A stretch of 64,000 nucleotides of DNA, taken from Gillisella vitis. GTDB taxonomy: Bacteria; Pseudomonadota; Alphaproteobacteria; Rhizobiales; Rhizobiaceae. The stretch spans positions 558,001 to 622,000 of the forward strand of contig NZ_LMVL02000003.1 of assembly GCF_001541345.2 (NCBI RefSeq). Direction: 5' to 3'. The notes under the pieces were generated by a model. It was not told the DNA's origin, did no database searches, and saw nothing but the letters and a program-made list of their open reading frames with translations. This document shows, piece after piece, positions 45,660 to 55,305 of this stretch (positions are counted from its first letter, which is position 1; every line of letters begins with the position of its first letter). Both the position numbers and the translations under genes were made by a program.

Positions 45660-46733
45660 ATGAAAAAACTCGCACTCGCATTTGCGGCCTCCGTCGCCAC
45701 GATGCTTTCCGTTGCCGGTAGCGCCAGCGCCGCCGACAAGACCAAGATCTGCTTTGTTTACGTTGGCAGCAAGACCGATGGCGGTTGGACCCAGGCTCAC
45801 GAGTTGGGCCGTCAGGAATTGCAGAAGCATTTCGGTGACAAGATCGACACGCCTTTCCTTGAAAACGTGCCGGAAGGCCCGGATGCCGAACGCGCTATCG
45901 AGCGTCTGGCCCGCGAAGACTGCAAACTGATCTTCACCACCTCCTTCGGTTTCATGGATGCCACCGTCAAGGTCGCCAAGAAATTCCCGAAGGTGAAATT
46001 CGAGCATGCAACCGGCTTCAAATCGGCTGAAAATGTTTCGACCTACAATTCGCGCTTTTACGAGGGTCGCTACATTTCCGGCGTGATTGCCGGCAAGATG
46101 TCAACGAAGGGTGAGGCCGGTTACATCGCCTCCTTCCCGATCCCTGAAGTTGTCATGGGCATCAACGCCTTTGAGCAGGGTGCCAAATCCGTCAATCCGA
46201 ATTTCAAGATGAAGGTTATCTGGGTCAATACCTGGTTCGACCCCGGCAAGGAAGCCGATGCCGCCAAGGCGCTGCTGGACCAGGGCGTCGATATCTTGAC
46301 CCAGCACACCGACACCACCGCTCCGATGCAGATCGCTCAGGAGCGCGGCATCAAGGCGTTCGGCCAGGCTTCCGACATGATCGCTGCCGGCCCAACCTCG
46401 CAGCTGACCGCCATCAAGGACACTTGGGGTGCTTATTACATCAAGCGCACGCAGGCCCTGCTGGACGGTAAATGGACCTCGGAACAGAGCTTTGATGGCT
46501 TGAAGGACGGCATCCTGACCATGGCGCCCTACACCAATATGCCTGACGATGTGAAGAAACTGGCAGAAGACACCGAAGCCAAGATCAAGTCTGGCGAATT
46601 GCATCCCTTCACAGGTCCTATCAACAAGCAGGACGGCACGGCTTGGCTGAAGGCTGGTGAAAAGGCTGATGACAAGACGCTGCTCGGCATGAACTTCTAC
46701 GTCGAAGGCGTGGACGACAAGCTGCCGAAGTGA
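45660..46733 (+). CDS. BMP-family ABC substrate-binding protein (nucleoside-type)
   Basis: A 357-residue periplasmic protein. The signal peptide MKKLALAFAASVATMLSVAGSASAADK ends at an Ala-x-Ala site. The mature part matches the BMP family: VYVGSKTDGGWTQAHELGR, ENVPEGPDAERAIERLA, FEHATGFKSAENVSTYNSRFYEGRYISGVIAGKM. BMP proteins of this class bind purine nucleosides, so the operon probably imports nucleosides. AGGGG lies five bases before ATG 45660. A strong terminator follows the gene. Typical operons list the binding protein first; here it is last. Confidence 0.92.
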   Translation: MKKLALAFAASVATMLSVAGSASAADKTKICFVYVGSKTDGGWTQAHELGRQELQKHFGDKIDTPFLENVPEGPDAERAIERLAREDCKLIFTTSFGFMDATVKVAKKFPKVKFEHATGFKSAENVSTYNSRFYEGRYISGVIAGKMSTKGEAGYIASFPIPEVVMGINAFEQGAKSVNPNFKMKVIWVNTWFDPGKEADAAKALLDQGVDILTQHTDTTAPMQIAQERGIKAFGQASDMIAAGPTSQLTAIKDTWGAYYIKRTQALLDGKWTSEQSFDGLKDGILTMAPYTNMPDDVKKLAEDTEAKIKSGELHPFTGPINKQDGTAWLKAGEKADDKTLLGMNFYVEGVDDKLPK

Positions 46734-46758
46734 GTTTCGACGTTACCATATGATTGAG

Positions 46759-46782
46759 AGGGCGTCTTCGGACGCCCTTTTT
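46759..46782 (+). terminator. Rho-independent terminator after the nucleoside ABC operon
   Basis: AGGGCGTC (46759-46766) and GACGCCCT (46771-46778) form an eight-pair stem with a TTCG tetraloop, followed by a T-run to 46782. It lies 25 bases after the binding-protein stop. Confidence 0.92.
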
Positions 46783-46846
46783 CATTGCTGATTGAGGTTG
46801 CGGCGTGATAGCTGACGCCAAAGCGACCGATGTTCGGAGATACCTG

Positions 46847-48208
46847 ATGAGCCGCACCTGTCTTGCCGTCATTCTCGCCGCAGGCGATAGCACCCGAATG
46901 AAATCCGCGATGTCCAAGGTGCTGCATCCGGTGGCGGGTCTGCCGATGATTGCCCATGTGATGCAGACGATTGCCGCCAGCGATATTACCGATGTGGCGC
47001 TGGTCGTCGGGCGCGATGCCGATAAGGTTACACAAGCCGCCAGCATCAAAGGCCTGTCGGTCACTCCCTTCGTGCAGACTGAGCGGCTTGGCACTGGTCA
47101 TGCCGTTTTGACCGCGCGCGAGGCGCTTGGCCGAGGCTATGACGATATTCTGGTGGCCTATGGCGATGCACCGCTGATTACATCAGGTCCGCTGCTGGCA
47201 GCGCGTGCGGCTTTGGCTGATGGCAATGACATTGCGGTGATCGGCTTTCATACCGAAAAGCCGACCGGTTATGGCCGTCTTCTGGTCGAGGATAGTGAAT
47301 TGGTCGCCATCCGCGAAGAAAAGGACGCCAGCGACGAAGAGCGCAAGGTGACCTGGTGCAATAGTGGCCTGATGGCCATCAATGGTGCGAAGGCGCTGGA
47401 CCTTCTGGGGCGGATCGGCAATGCCAATGCCAAAGGTGAATATTATCTGACCGATCTGGTCGAAATCGTCAGGTCTTTGGGCGGCAAGGCGGTCGCCGTC
47501 GATGCGCCGGAAGCCGAGCTTGCCGGGTGCAACAATCGCGCCGAACTGGCGGTGATTGAAAAACTCTGGCAGGAGCGTCGGCGTCACGAGATTATGCTGT
47601 CCGGTGTCTCGATGATTGCCCCGGAAACCGTGTTTCTGGCCTATGATACGGTGTTGGGGCAGGATGTGCTGATCGAGCCAAATGTTGTGTTCGGCCCCGG
47701 CGTGACGGTGGAAAGCGGTGCGGTGATCCATGCCTTTTCGCATTTGGAAGGTGCGCATGTTGCGTCCGGCGCGACCGTCGGTCCGTTTGCGCGCCTGCGG
47801 CCCGGTGCCAATCTGGGCGAGGGTGCCAAGGTCGGCAATTTCTGCGAGGTGAAAAAGGCTGAGATTGGCGCTGGCGCCAAGATCAATCATCTCACCTATA
47901 TCGGCGACGCCTTTATTGGCGCGGAAACCAACATCGGGGCAGGCACCATCACCTGCAATTACGATGGGGTGAACAAGCATGAGACCCGGATTGGTGCGAA
48001 TGCCTTTATCGGCTCCAACAGCGCCCTTGTCGCCCCGGTGACGATTGGCGATGGGGCGCTGATCGCTTCAGGCAGCGTGATTACGGATGATGTGCCTGCC
48101 AATGCGCTGGCGCTTGGCCGGGCGCGTCAGGAAATCAAACCGGAGCGGGCAAAAGTCATTCGGGAGCGGAATATGGCGATCAAGGCCATGAAAAAATCCG
48201 GTTCCTGA
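46847..48208 (+). CDS. glmU: Bifunctional GlmU (GlcN-1-P acetyltransferase / GlcNAc-1-P uridyltransferase)
   Basis: A 453-residue enzyme making UDP-GlcNAc. The N-terminal uridyltransferase has [14 protein letters not shown] (canonical LAAGxGTRM, with Ser in place of the second Gly), [11 protein letters not shown] and YGDAPLI. The C-terminal left-handed beta-helix (about 250-450) has [18 protein letters not shown] and [17 protein letters not shown], with catalytic His and Asn residues. Next to glmS, it supplies peptidoglycan and lipid A precursors. ATG 46847 with GGAGA six bases before is chosen. Confidence 0.96.
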   Translation: MSRTCLAVILAAGDSTRMKSAMSKVLHPVAGLPMIAHVMQTIAASDITDVALVVGRDADKVTQAASIKGLSVTPFVQTERLGTGHAVLTAREALGRGYDDILVAYGDAPLITSGPLLAARAALADGNDIAVIGFHTEKPTGYGRLLVEDSELVAIREEKDASDEERKVTWCNSGLMAINGAKALDLLGRIGNANAKGEYYLTDLVEIVRSLGGKAVAVDAPEAELAGCNNRAELAVIEKLWQERRRHEIMLSGVSMIAPETVFLAYDTVLGQDVLIEPNVVFGPGVTVESGAVIHAFSHLEGAHVASGATVGPFARLRPGANLGEGAKVGNFCEVKKAEIGAGAKINHLTYIGDAFIGAETNIGAGTITCNYDGVNKHETRIGANAFIGSNSALVAPVTIGDGALIASGSVITDDVPANALALGRARQEIKPERAKVIRERNMAIKAMKKSGS

Positions 48209-48318
48209 TCACGGATATTTTCGTAACGTCACGATATCCAAATTGACCATCCCTGGAATTGAGAAATCCTCCGGAATTGGTAGGACTGGCCTCGCGTGAG
48301 CGCGAGAAGGAGAATTGC

Positions 48319-50145
48319 ATGTGCGGTATTGTCGGAATTGTCGGTGACCGGCCGGTTTCGGAACGCTTGGTAGACGCCCTGAAGCGGCTCGAATACCGGG
48401 GGTATGATTCGGCAGGTGTCGCGACGCTCGATCATGGTGTGATGGATCGCCGCCGCGCCGAGGGCAAGCTGTTCAATCTGGAAACCAAATTGGCGCAGCA
48501 GCCGCTTCCAGGCACGATCGGCATTGCCCATACCCGCTGGGCCACGCATGGCGTGCCGAATGAAGCCAATGCCCATCCGCATTTCGTAGAAGGCGTCGCG
48601 GTCGTTCACAACGGCATTATCGAGAATTTTTCCGAATTGCGCGATGAGCTTGTCGCTAACGGCGCTACGTTCACCAGCCAGACCGACACCGAAGTTGTCG
48701 CCCAGCTTCTTGCTCGTTCCCGCCGTCAGGGTCTGGATCATAAAGCCGCGATGCTGGGGATGCTGAACCGGATTACCGGCGCCTATGCACTGGTGGTGAT
48801 GTTTGCCGATGAGCCGACCCAGCTTTTCGCCGCTCGTTTCGGCCCGCCGCTGGCCATCGGCCATGGTAAAGGCGAAATGTTCCTGGGCTCCGACGCCATT
48901 GCACTGTCGCCTTTCACCAACCAGATCACCTATCTGGTCGACGGCGATTTCGCTGTGATCGGTCATCGCACAGCCCAGATCATGGATTTCGCTGGCAAGC
49001 CGGTCAAGCGCATCAAGCAGATCTCCCAGGGCAGCGCCTATCTGGTCGATAAGGGCAATCATCGCCATTTCATGGAGAAGGAAATCTATGAACAGCCGGA
49101 GGTGATCTCCCATGCGTTGGCGCATTATGTCGATCTGGCTGCCCATACGGTGAAGAGCGAGGTGATCGGCCTGGATTTTGCCCGCCTGCGGGGGCTGGCG
49201 ATTTCAGCCTGCGGGACGGCCTATCTGGCTGGCCTGATCGGCAAATACTGGTTCGAGCGCTATGCACGCCTGCCTGTGGAAATCGATGTCGCATCCGAAT
49301 TTCGCTATCGGGAAATGCCGCTATCGCCGGATCAGGCGGCCCTGTTCATTTCGCAATCGGGCGAAACCGCCGATACGCTGGCCTCGCTGCGCTATTGCAA
49401 GGAAGCGGGGTTGAAAATCGGCGCCGTGGTCAATGTGCAGGAATCGACCATTGCCCGCGAGGCCGATGCGGTTTTTCCGATTTTGGCCGGGCCGGAGATC
49501 GGCGTTGCCTCCACCAAGGCCTTCACTTGCCAGCTCGCCGTCATGGCATCGCTGGCGATTGCCGCCGGTAAGGCGCGGGGGCTGATCGGCAACCAAGAAG
49601 AAAAGGACATGGTGCGGCATCTGTCCGAATTGCCGCGCATCATGAGCAGGGTGGTCAACCTGATCCAGCCGCAGATGGAAACTCTGTCGCGGGACCTGTC
49701 GAAATTCAAGGACGTGCTCTATCTCGGTCGCGGCACCAGCTATCCGCTGGCCTTGGAAGGGGCGCTGAAGCTCAAGGAGATTTCCTATATCCATGCCGAG
49801 GGCTATGCCGCTGGTGAGTTGAAGCATGGCCCGATTGCGCTGATCGATGAAAACATGCCGGTTATCGTCATCGCTCCGCATGACCGGTTTTTTGAAAAGA
49901 CCGTCTCGAACATGCAGGAAGTGGCGGCGCGGGGCGGCAGAATTATTTTCATCACCGACGAAAAGGGCGCGGCATCCTCTAAGCTGGAAACCATGGCGAC
50001 CATCGTTCTGCCCGATGTGGCGGAAATCATTGCGCCCATGGTGTTTTCACTGCCGATCCAGTTGCTCGCCTATCATACGGCGGTGTTCATGGGGACGGAT
50101 GTCGATCAGCCGCGCAATCTGGCGAAATCCGTCACGGTTGAGTGA
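48319..50145 (+). CDS. glmS: Glutamine-fructose-6-phosphate aminotransferase (isomerizing)
   Basis: A 608-residue enzyme making glucosamine-6-phosphate from fructose-6-phosphate and glutamine. After Met removal the N-terminal Cys is the glutaminase nucleophile (CGIVGIVG). Then come the SIS domains: SACGTAYLAGLIGK, SQSGETADTLASLR and GRGTSYPLALEGALKLKEISYIHAEGYAAGELKHGP. The C-terminus is NLAKSVTVE, as in all GlmS. AAGGAG lies seven bases before ATG 48319. There is no glmS-ribozyme-like sequence upstream, as expected outside the Firmicutes. Confidence 0.97.
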   Translation: MCGIVGIVGDRPVSERLVDALKRLEYRGYDSAGVATLDHGVMDRRRAEGKLFNLETKLAQQPLPGTIGIAHTRWATHGVPNEANAHPHFVEGVAVVHNGIIENFSELRDELVANGATFTSQTDTEVVAQLLARSRRQGLDHKAAMLGMLNRITGAYALVVMFADEPTQLFAARFGPPLAIGHGKGEMFLGSDAIALSPFTNQITYLVDGDFAVIGHRTAQIMDFAGKPVKRIKQISQGSAYLVDKGNHRHFMEKEIYEQPEVISHALAHYVDLAAHTVKSEVIGLDFARLRGLAISACGTAYLAGLIGKYWFERYARLPVEIDVASEFRYREMPLSPDQAALFISQSGETADTLASLRYCKEAGLKIGAVVNVQESTIAREADAVFPILAGPEIGVASTKAFTCQLAVMASLAIAAGKARGLIGNQEEKDMVRHLSELPRIMSRVVNLIQPQMETLSRDLSKFKDVLYLGRGTSYPLALEGALKLKEISYIHAEGYAAGELKHGPIALIDENMPVIVIAPHDRFFEKTVSNMQEVAARGGRIIFITDEKGAASSKLETMATIVLPDVAEIIAPMVFSLPIQLLAYHTAVFMGTDVDQPRNLAKSVTVE

Positions 50146-50261
50146 TCGATTTTTTTGCGGTGCACCTTGTCTTGGCGGGCAAGGTGCCGCACAGTTTGGC
50201 TATACTGCTTCGGTGTGTATTTGTTCGGCGAAGCAGGCCATTTCATGAAAAATCGGATCAT

Positions 50262-50969
50262 ATGTCGGATAAACCAGAACGAATTTCTTTTGCCAGCCGG
50301 CTAAGGACCAATTTCCTGACCGGCATGATCATCTGTGCGCCTTTGGCGATCACCGTCTGGCTGACCTTCACCTTCATCGATTGGGCCGACAGCTGGGTGA
50401 CGCCCTATATTCCGCAGCGCTACAATCCGGAATATTACTTCAATATCGCCATTCCCGGCACCGGCCTTGTGATCGCGGTGGTTGGTATCACGATGATCGG
50501 CTTTCTCGGGCGCAATCTCGTCGGGCGCTCTATCGTCAATTTCGGGGAGTCGATCCTGAACCGCATGCCGCTGGTGCGCACGCTTTACAAAAGCCTGAAG
50601 CAGATTTTTGAAACGGTGCTGAAGGAACAGTCCAGTTCCTTCAAAAAGGTCGGGCTGATCGAGTTCCCCGCACCGGGCACCTGGGCCATGGTGTTTGTTG
50701 CAACAGAAGTGACTGGCGAAATCGCGGCTCGGCTGAACGAAGAGGGCGAGGAGATGATCGCTGTCTTCATGCCGCCCACCCCGGTGCCAACGGCGGGTTT
50801 CCTGATGTTCGTGCCGCGCAGCCGCCTGAAACTGCTGGATATGACGCCGGAAGAAGGTGCCAAACTGCTGATTTCCGGTGGATTGGTGATGCCGGAGTGG
50901 AAACCGGCTTCCGGCACGATTGCCATGCCGCCTGTTGTGGATGTCGCAACGGGAAAAGCAGGGCTTTAG
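50262..50969 (+). CDS. DUF502 inner-membrane protein
   Basis: A 235-residue DUF502 protein. There are two transmembrane helices, LTGMIICAPLAITVWLTFTFIDW and GLVIAVVGITMIGFLGRNLVG, and a conserved cytoplasmic region with LNRMPLVRTLYKSLKQIFETVL, EFPAPGTWAMVFVATEV and FMPPTPVPTAGFLMFVPRS. The function is unknown; the gene commonly lies near glmS and recG in rhizobia. ATG 50262 is chosen as the conserved start, although the Shine-Dalgarno is weak. An in-frame ATG overlapping the glmS stop at 50142 would add 40 atypical residues. Confidence 0.85.
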   Translation: MSDKPERISFASRLRTNFLTGMIICAPLAITVWLTFTFIDWADSWVTPYIPQRYNPEYYFNIAIPGTGLVIAVVGITMIGFLGRNLVGRSIVNFGESILNRMPLVRTLYKSLKQIFETVLKEQSSSFKKVGLIEFPAPGTWAMVFVATEVTGEIAARLNEEGEEMIAVFMPPTPVPTAGFLMFVPRSRLKLLDMTPEEGAKLLISGGLVMPEWKPASGTIAMPPVVDVATGKAGL

Positions 50970-51119
50970 GCTTTCGGAGTAATACCCATTTCCTGTATGA
51001 CCTTGTCACGATCCTGTCACGGGAAGCTTCTAATGGCCCTGATGGGGGAGCAGTGATACGGAGGACATTCCGTATCCCATCAAGGCTGAACGCTGCCCCG
51101 GTTGATGCAAAGGATCGGG

Positions 51120-52598
51120 ATGATGATATTTTCACGCAAGGCATTGCTTCTGGCTGCAACCGTTCTGGTATCCTCAGTTGGTGTCGTTCTGGCGGAAGGA
51201 ACGGTCAGCGCCAATGGGGTGACAATCGCCAATAAGGGCCTGGTCGCTATCGGCCGCATTCCGGCCAGTGAACGCGACAAATTCAAGGAAACCTTCGGAT
51301 CCGGTTCCGGCATGGCAGTCGATCTGACCCAATGGAAAAAGCAGGGCGAGAGCTATTCCGGTTCGCTTTGGCTCCTGCCGGATCGTGGCTACAATGTCGA
51401 AGGCACGACCGACTACAATACCCGCATCAACAAGATTGATTTCACCTTGGCGCCAGCACCGGCTGGAACTACTCCGCCCGCTGACAAGCAGCAGAAGGGC
51501 TTTGACGCAAAGCTTGCCGATACCATTCTGCTGACGGATGGTGAGGGCAAGAGCTTGACCGGACTGGACCCAGAGTCCGGCATTCGCGCCGCGACTAAAA
51601 CATTGCCAGCCTTGCCACAAGCGACCACCGGCAAGATCTCGCTCGATCCGGAAGCCGTCGTTCTGTTGAAGGACGGTTCGATGATGATCAGCGACGAATA
51701 TGGCCCTTACATCTATCATTTTTCGGCACTGGGAAAGCTCATCTCCGCCACCCAGCCACCGAAGGCGCTGTTGCCAATGCGCAAGAGTGAGTTGAATTTC
51801 TCATCCAACAATGTTGGCGAAGGTGGCAAGAAGCCAGACCCGAAGGACCCCGACACAGGTCGCCAAAACAACCAGGGACTGGAAGGCATGTCGTTGACGC
51901 CTGACGGTAAGTTCCTGATCGCGCTGCTGCAATCGGCGACCCGCCAGGATGGCGGCGATAGCAGCTCCACCCGGATGAATACCCGCGCTCTCGTCTATGA
52001 TGCAGCCGATATGGATCATCTGAAGCTGGTGCATGAATATGTCGTGCCGCTACCGACCTTCGATAACAAGGGCAAGGTTGCCGTTGCAGCCCAGAGCGAA
52101 ATTTTGGCTTTGTCGGATAAGAGCTTCCTGATGCTAGCGCGTGACAGCAATAGCGGGCAGGGCATGAAGAGCGATACCTCAGTCTATCGCAAGATCGATC
52201 TTGTCGATCTGTCAGCGGCCACGGACATTGCCAATGGCGAATTCGACGATGTTAAGCCGGTTGCCCCGAAGGGCGTGGTGGATGCGTCCGTCAAGGTGGC
52301 GGCGGTGACGCCGTTCATCGACATCAACGACAACAAGGACCTCGCCCGCTTTGGCCTGCACAATGGCGCGCCTAACGACAAGAATAATCTCTCTGAAAAA
52401 TGGGAGGCGATGTCGGTCGCATCGGCCCTCGATCCTTCCGCTCCGGATGATTATTTCCTGTTCGTTGCCAATGACAACGACTTCCTGACCCAGGATGGCT
52501 ATCAGGTTGGTGCGGCGTACAAAGCTGAAGGCGGCGCTGAGGTCGATACCATGTTCCAGGTGTTCCGCGTGACCTTGCCGGGCATGACTGCGAAGTAA
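51120..52598 (+). CDS. Exported phytase-like esterase (beta-propeller)
   Basis: A 492-residue protein with a signal peptide (MMIFSRKALLLAATVLVSSVGVVLA). The mature part matches the esterase-like activity of phytase family: WLLPDRGYN, DPEAVVLLKDGSMMISDEYGPYIYHF, NQGLEGMSLTPDGKFLIALLQS, and late SEKWEAMSVASAL...DDYFLFVANDNDFL. These are repeated WD-like blades of a propeller. The family is exported or periplasmic; the phosphoester substrate is unknown. AAGGA is six bases before ATG 51120. It breaks the glmS-DUF502 neighbourhood that in other rhizobia continues with recG. It ends at a strong terminator. Confidence 0.85.
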   Translation: MMIFSRKALLLAATVLVSSVGVVLAEGTVSANGVTIANKGLVAIGRIPASERDKFKETFGSGSGMAVDLTQWKKQGESYSGSLWLLPDRGYNVEGTTDYNTRINKIDFTLAPAPAGTTPPADKQQKGFDAKLADTILLTDGEGKSLTGLDPESGIRAATKTLPALPQATTGKISLDPEAVVLLKDGSMMISDEYGPYIYHFSALGKLISATQPPKALLPMRKSELNFSSNNVGEGGKKPDPKDPDTGRQNNQGLEGMSLTPDGKFLIALLQSATRQDGGDSSSTRMNTRALVYDAADMDHLKLVHEYVVPLPTFDNKGKVAVAAQSEILALSDKSFLMLARDSNSGQGMKSDTSVYRKIDLVDLSAATDIANGEFDDVKPVAPKGVVDASVKVAAVTPFIDINDNKDLARFGLHNGAPNDKNNLSEKWEAMSVASALDPSAPDDYFLFVANDNDFLTQDGYQVGAAYKAEGGAEVDTMFQVFRVTLPGMTAK

Positions 52599-52624
52599 CC
52601 ATCGACTAAGGTTACTCACCAATA

Positions 52625-52659
52625 AAACGCCGTGCATCCGAATGGGATGCACGGCGTTT
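52625..52659. terminator. Bidirectional rho-independent terminator
   Basis: AAACGCCGTGCATCC (52625-52639) and GGATGCACGGCGTTT (52645-52659) form a perfect 15-pair stem with a GAATG loop. It lies between the convergent phytase-like gene and the glycerophosphodiesterase gene and has A/T-rich bases at both ends, so it can serve both strands. Confidence 0.92.
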
Positions 52660-52669
52660 CTGTTTATGC

Positions 52670-53551
52670 TTACGCCTGTCTGGCGTGCAGCCAGGCCTTG
52701 AATGCTTCGACCTCGTCTGTCTGGATAGCGCCGACGCCTGCATCTGCCAGCACGGTCCAGACACCCTCTGGATCGGCAAGGGCTCGGGTGTCGTTGAAAT
52801 CGAGGCAATGAGAGACGTCGAGCGTGTTGATCCAGACGCGGATGTTCTGGCGCTCGAGTTCGGCCCGTGCATGGGCGATGTCGGCGAGATCCGTGAATTT
52901 CACTTCGATCATCGGCGCCTTGAGGCTCTCGATGCGGCGCAGGTCTTCGGTAAACCGGCCCTGACGTACGGGAAACATCGGCATATGCGGAATCTTCCCG
53001 AACCAGTCGGCATCGACAATAGTGAAATGGTCCGCGTCGAGATCGATGTCGGTCTTGACCAGAACCTGATCGGCAATGTTCATCCGCAGCACCGTTTCCA
53101 TCACCTGCGGCAGATCACGGGTGAATTTCGTGTCGATATTGACGGTAATACGACCGCGAGCTTCCTCAAGAATTTCCTCGAGTGTCGGAACGCATTCCTC
53201 CGTTATCTCAGCCTCCGGGCCGCCAGCGCTGCTGCGCAGCTTTGCCTGGCGGATGACATCGAACGGCAATTCACTGACCGTGCCGCTGCCGGTCGTCGTT
53301 CTGTCCAGGGTTGCATCGTGAATAACCACGAGATGACCATCGGCGCTGGATTGGGTGTCGATTTCGACCATATCCACCCCTTGGGCAATTGCTGCCCGAA
53401 TCGAGGCCAGTGAATTTTCTGCGGTGCTCTTCCACAGGCCGCGATGGGCGATGGTCAGAATGGTGGGATTGGTGCGCGACGCCATTTCGGCAATGGAACA
53501 GGGACGAGTGGCCAGGGATTGGTGCTTAAGCGTGGACGTCTGGACAGGCAT
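52670..53551 (-). CDS. Glycerophosphodiester phosphodiesterase (UgpQ/GlpQ-like, cytoplasmic)
   Basis: A 293-residue TIM-barrel enzyme. The GDPD signature AHRGLWKSTAENSLASI starts near residue 33, followed by the metal ligands in VEIDTQSSADGHLVVIHDATLDRTT. Later FTDLADIAHARAEL and VWTVLADAGVGAIQTDEVEAF match the family. It hydrolyses glycerophosphodiesters to glycerol-3-phosphate and an alcohol. No signal peptide is seen, so it should act in the cytoplasm on imported substrate, consistent with being the last gene of an ABC importer operon. The start at 53551 is uncertain; ATG 53485 is an alternative. Confidence 0.9.
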   Translation of the reverse strand: MPVQTSTLKHQSLATRPCSIAEMASRTNPTILTIAHRGLWKSTAENSLASIRAAIAQGVDMVEIDTQSSADGHLVVIHDATLDRTTTGSGTVSELPFDVIRQAKLRSSAGGPEAEITEECVPTLEEILEEARGRITVNIDTKFTRDLPQVMETVLRMNIADQVLVKTDIDLDADHFTIVDADWFGKIPHMPMFPVRQGRFTEDLRRIESLKAPMIEVKFTDLADIAHARAELERQNIRVWINTLDVSHCLDFNDTRALADPEGVWTVLADAGVGAIQTDEVEAFKAWLHARQA

Positions 53552-53587
53552 GGGTTGGACTTTCGGCTGTTACGGTTATGGAAAGAA

Positions 53588-54451
53588 TTAGATCTTGCCC
53601 ATGCCTGCTGCCATCAGGTCGTCGCGCAGGATGCGACCGGCGATGATGAAGACGATGAGGGCTGGCAAAAGCAGGATGAAGGAAACGATAGCAGCCAGCG
53701 GTAGCTGCATCGAATAGGGGTCGAGATACATGTAAAGCTTGATCGGCAGGGTCTGGACCACAGGCGCGCCGACGATGAAGGATTTGTCGAATTCCTCGAA
53801 GCTGCCGATGAAAGACATCAACCCGCCCGCCAGCAGGCCGGGTACGGCCAGCGGCAGGATGATATGGGCAACGATACCAACTGTTCCGGCACCGAGCGAA
53901 CGGGCCGCATGGATCAGCTCGTCGGGAATGGTCTCAAGCGTTGCAGTCATCAGCCGGATCATCAGCGGCAAGGTGCCGACGATCTGGACGATGATGACGC
54001 CAGCCACCGAATAGGCGAGGCCCAGCGCCAGGAACACCTGGCCGATGCCGACCGCGACCACCAGGCCAGGAATGATGACCGGCGCGAGAACGAAGATCTC
54101 CACCAGCCGTTTCAGCCGGAAGGGAAAGCGAGCCATGGCCCAGGCCGTCGGCAAGGCGATGACTGCCGTTGCGAATGTGACGGTGAAAGCGATGGCGAGA
54201 CTGGTGACCATGGCCTGGATCAGACCCTGATCGCTGAGCACGCTGGCCCAGCGGCTGGTCGTATAGATCTGCGGCAGCACATGCGGCGGCTGCCAGCCAT
54301 CGGCAATGCTCCAGACAAACATCAGGGCAAGCGGCAGGGCGATGGCAAGGGCAAGTGTGGCGAACAGGCCGATGGAAACCAGCAGGCGGTCTTCGGGACG
54401 AAACATGCGGCGCCTTGTTGTGGCAGGCGGGGCGAGCTCAAGAACAGCCAT
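53588..54451 (-). CDS. ABC transporter permease 2, GDPD-linked importer
   Basis: A 287-residue permease with six predicted helices and the EAA-type loop PDELIHAARSLGAGTVGIVAHIILPLAVPGLLAGG at about 195-225. It belongs to the thiamine/Fe3+/putrescine/phosphonate-type permease group. Its ATG 54451 overlaps the preceding permease stop by one base (TGATG), so translation is coupled. It pairs with the other permease and the ATPase. Confidence 0.88.
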   Translation of the reverse strand: MAVLELAPPATTRRRMFRPEDRLLVSIGLFATLALAIALPLALMFVWSIADGWQPPHVLPQIYTTSRWASVLSDQGLIQAMVTSLAIAFTVTFATAVIALPTAWAMARFPFRLKRLVEIFVLAPVIIPGLVVAVGIGQVFLALGLAYSVAGVIIVQIVGTLPLMIRLMTATLETIPDELIHAARSLGAGTVGIVAHIILPLAVPGLLAGGLMSFIGSFEEFDKSFIVGAPVVQTLPIKLYMYLDPYSMQLPLAAIVSFILLLPALIVFIIAGRILRDDLMAAGMGKI

Positions 54452-55305
54452 CACGCATTCCCTCGCGTATTACCAGCACCGATCCGGCTGGTCAGGGCAT
54501 AATAGGTCAGGAGAACGATGACCGCGAACAGGCTGAGCACCATGCCCATTGCATAGACCTGCTCGAACCGTCCCTGCTTGAACTCCTGAACCATCAGGAC
54601 AGAGAGTGGCCGCGCCGTCGGCGGACCGACGATATCGGGAATGGCATAGGAGCCCATCGAACCGATGAAGGTCAGGAGAATGGCGGCGGTAATGCCTGGC
54701 ATGGCAAGCGGCACGTCCACAGTCAAGAATGTCCGAAGCCGGGAGGCTCCAAGCGTGCGGGCGGCAAAGCGGATATCCTCGGGAATGGCGGCAAAAGCGC
54801 TGGTGATGATCAGCGTCATGAACGGGATCTGCTTCCAGGAACTGGCCATGATGACGCCAGCACCCCAATCGTCGCGGACCAGTTTCGGCAGGGTAAAGCC
54901 CAGCGGTGACAACAGGCGGTCGAAAAAGCCGCCACGTTCGAAGACGACGATGATCATCAGCCCGACGATAATGCTCGGAACGGCCATCGGCAGCTTGTAA
55001 AGCCCGCCGAACAGCTTGCGCCCAAGAAAACTTTTGCGCAGCAACAGCGCCAGCGGCACGGAGAGCGCCAGCGAGACGAAAACCGGCATGACGCCGTAAT
55101 AGATCGATGTGGACAAGCCGCGCAGCATGGAGGGCCGGGTGAAGATCCGCTGATACCAGCTCAGCGTAAAGCTGCCATCTTCCAGCCGGAAGCTGCCGAC
55201 CAGCGCCGACAGCAGCGGTAGGCCGAAGAAGAACAGCAGGTAGCCAACACCCGGCAGGAGCAGTAGCATGAGGTGGATCGAGCGGCGGCGAAACAGCGAT
55301 GGCAT
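54451..55305 (-). CDS. ABC transporter permease 1, GDPD-linked importer
   Basis: A 284-residue permease with six helices and the EAA loop PEDIRFAARTLGASRLRTFLTVDVPLAMPG at about 170-200. It is a partner of the second permease. ATG 55305 overlaps the ATPase stop by one base (TGATG), so the ATPase and both permeases are one coupled translation unit. Confidence 0.88.
   Translation of the reverse strand: MPSLFRRRSIHLMLLLLPGVGYLLFFFGLPLLSALVGSFRLEDGSFTLSWYQRIFTRPSMLRGLSTSIYYGVMPVFVSLALSVPLALLLRKSFLGRKLFGGLYKLPMAVPSIIVGLMIIVVFERGGFFDRLLSPLGFTLPKLVRDDWGAGVIMASSWKQIPFMTLIITSAFAAIPEDIRFAARTLGASRLRTFLTVDVPLAMPGITAAILLTFIGSMGSYAIPDIVGPPTARPLSVLMVQEFKQGRFEQVYAMGMVLSLFAVIVLLTYYALTSRIGAGNTRGNA

Noticed and set aside
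48209..48318. A glmS ribozyme or other riboswitch upstream of glmS
   Set aside because: The gap is only 110 bases and shows only a weak GGATAT/ATATCC stem. The glmS ribozyme is a Gram-positive element and no core was seen.
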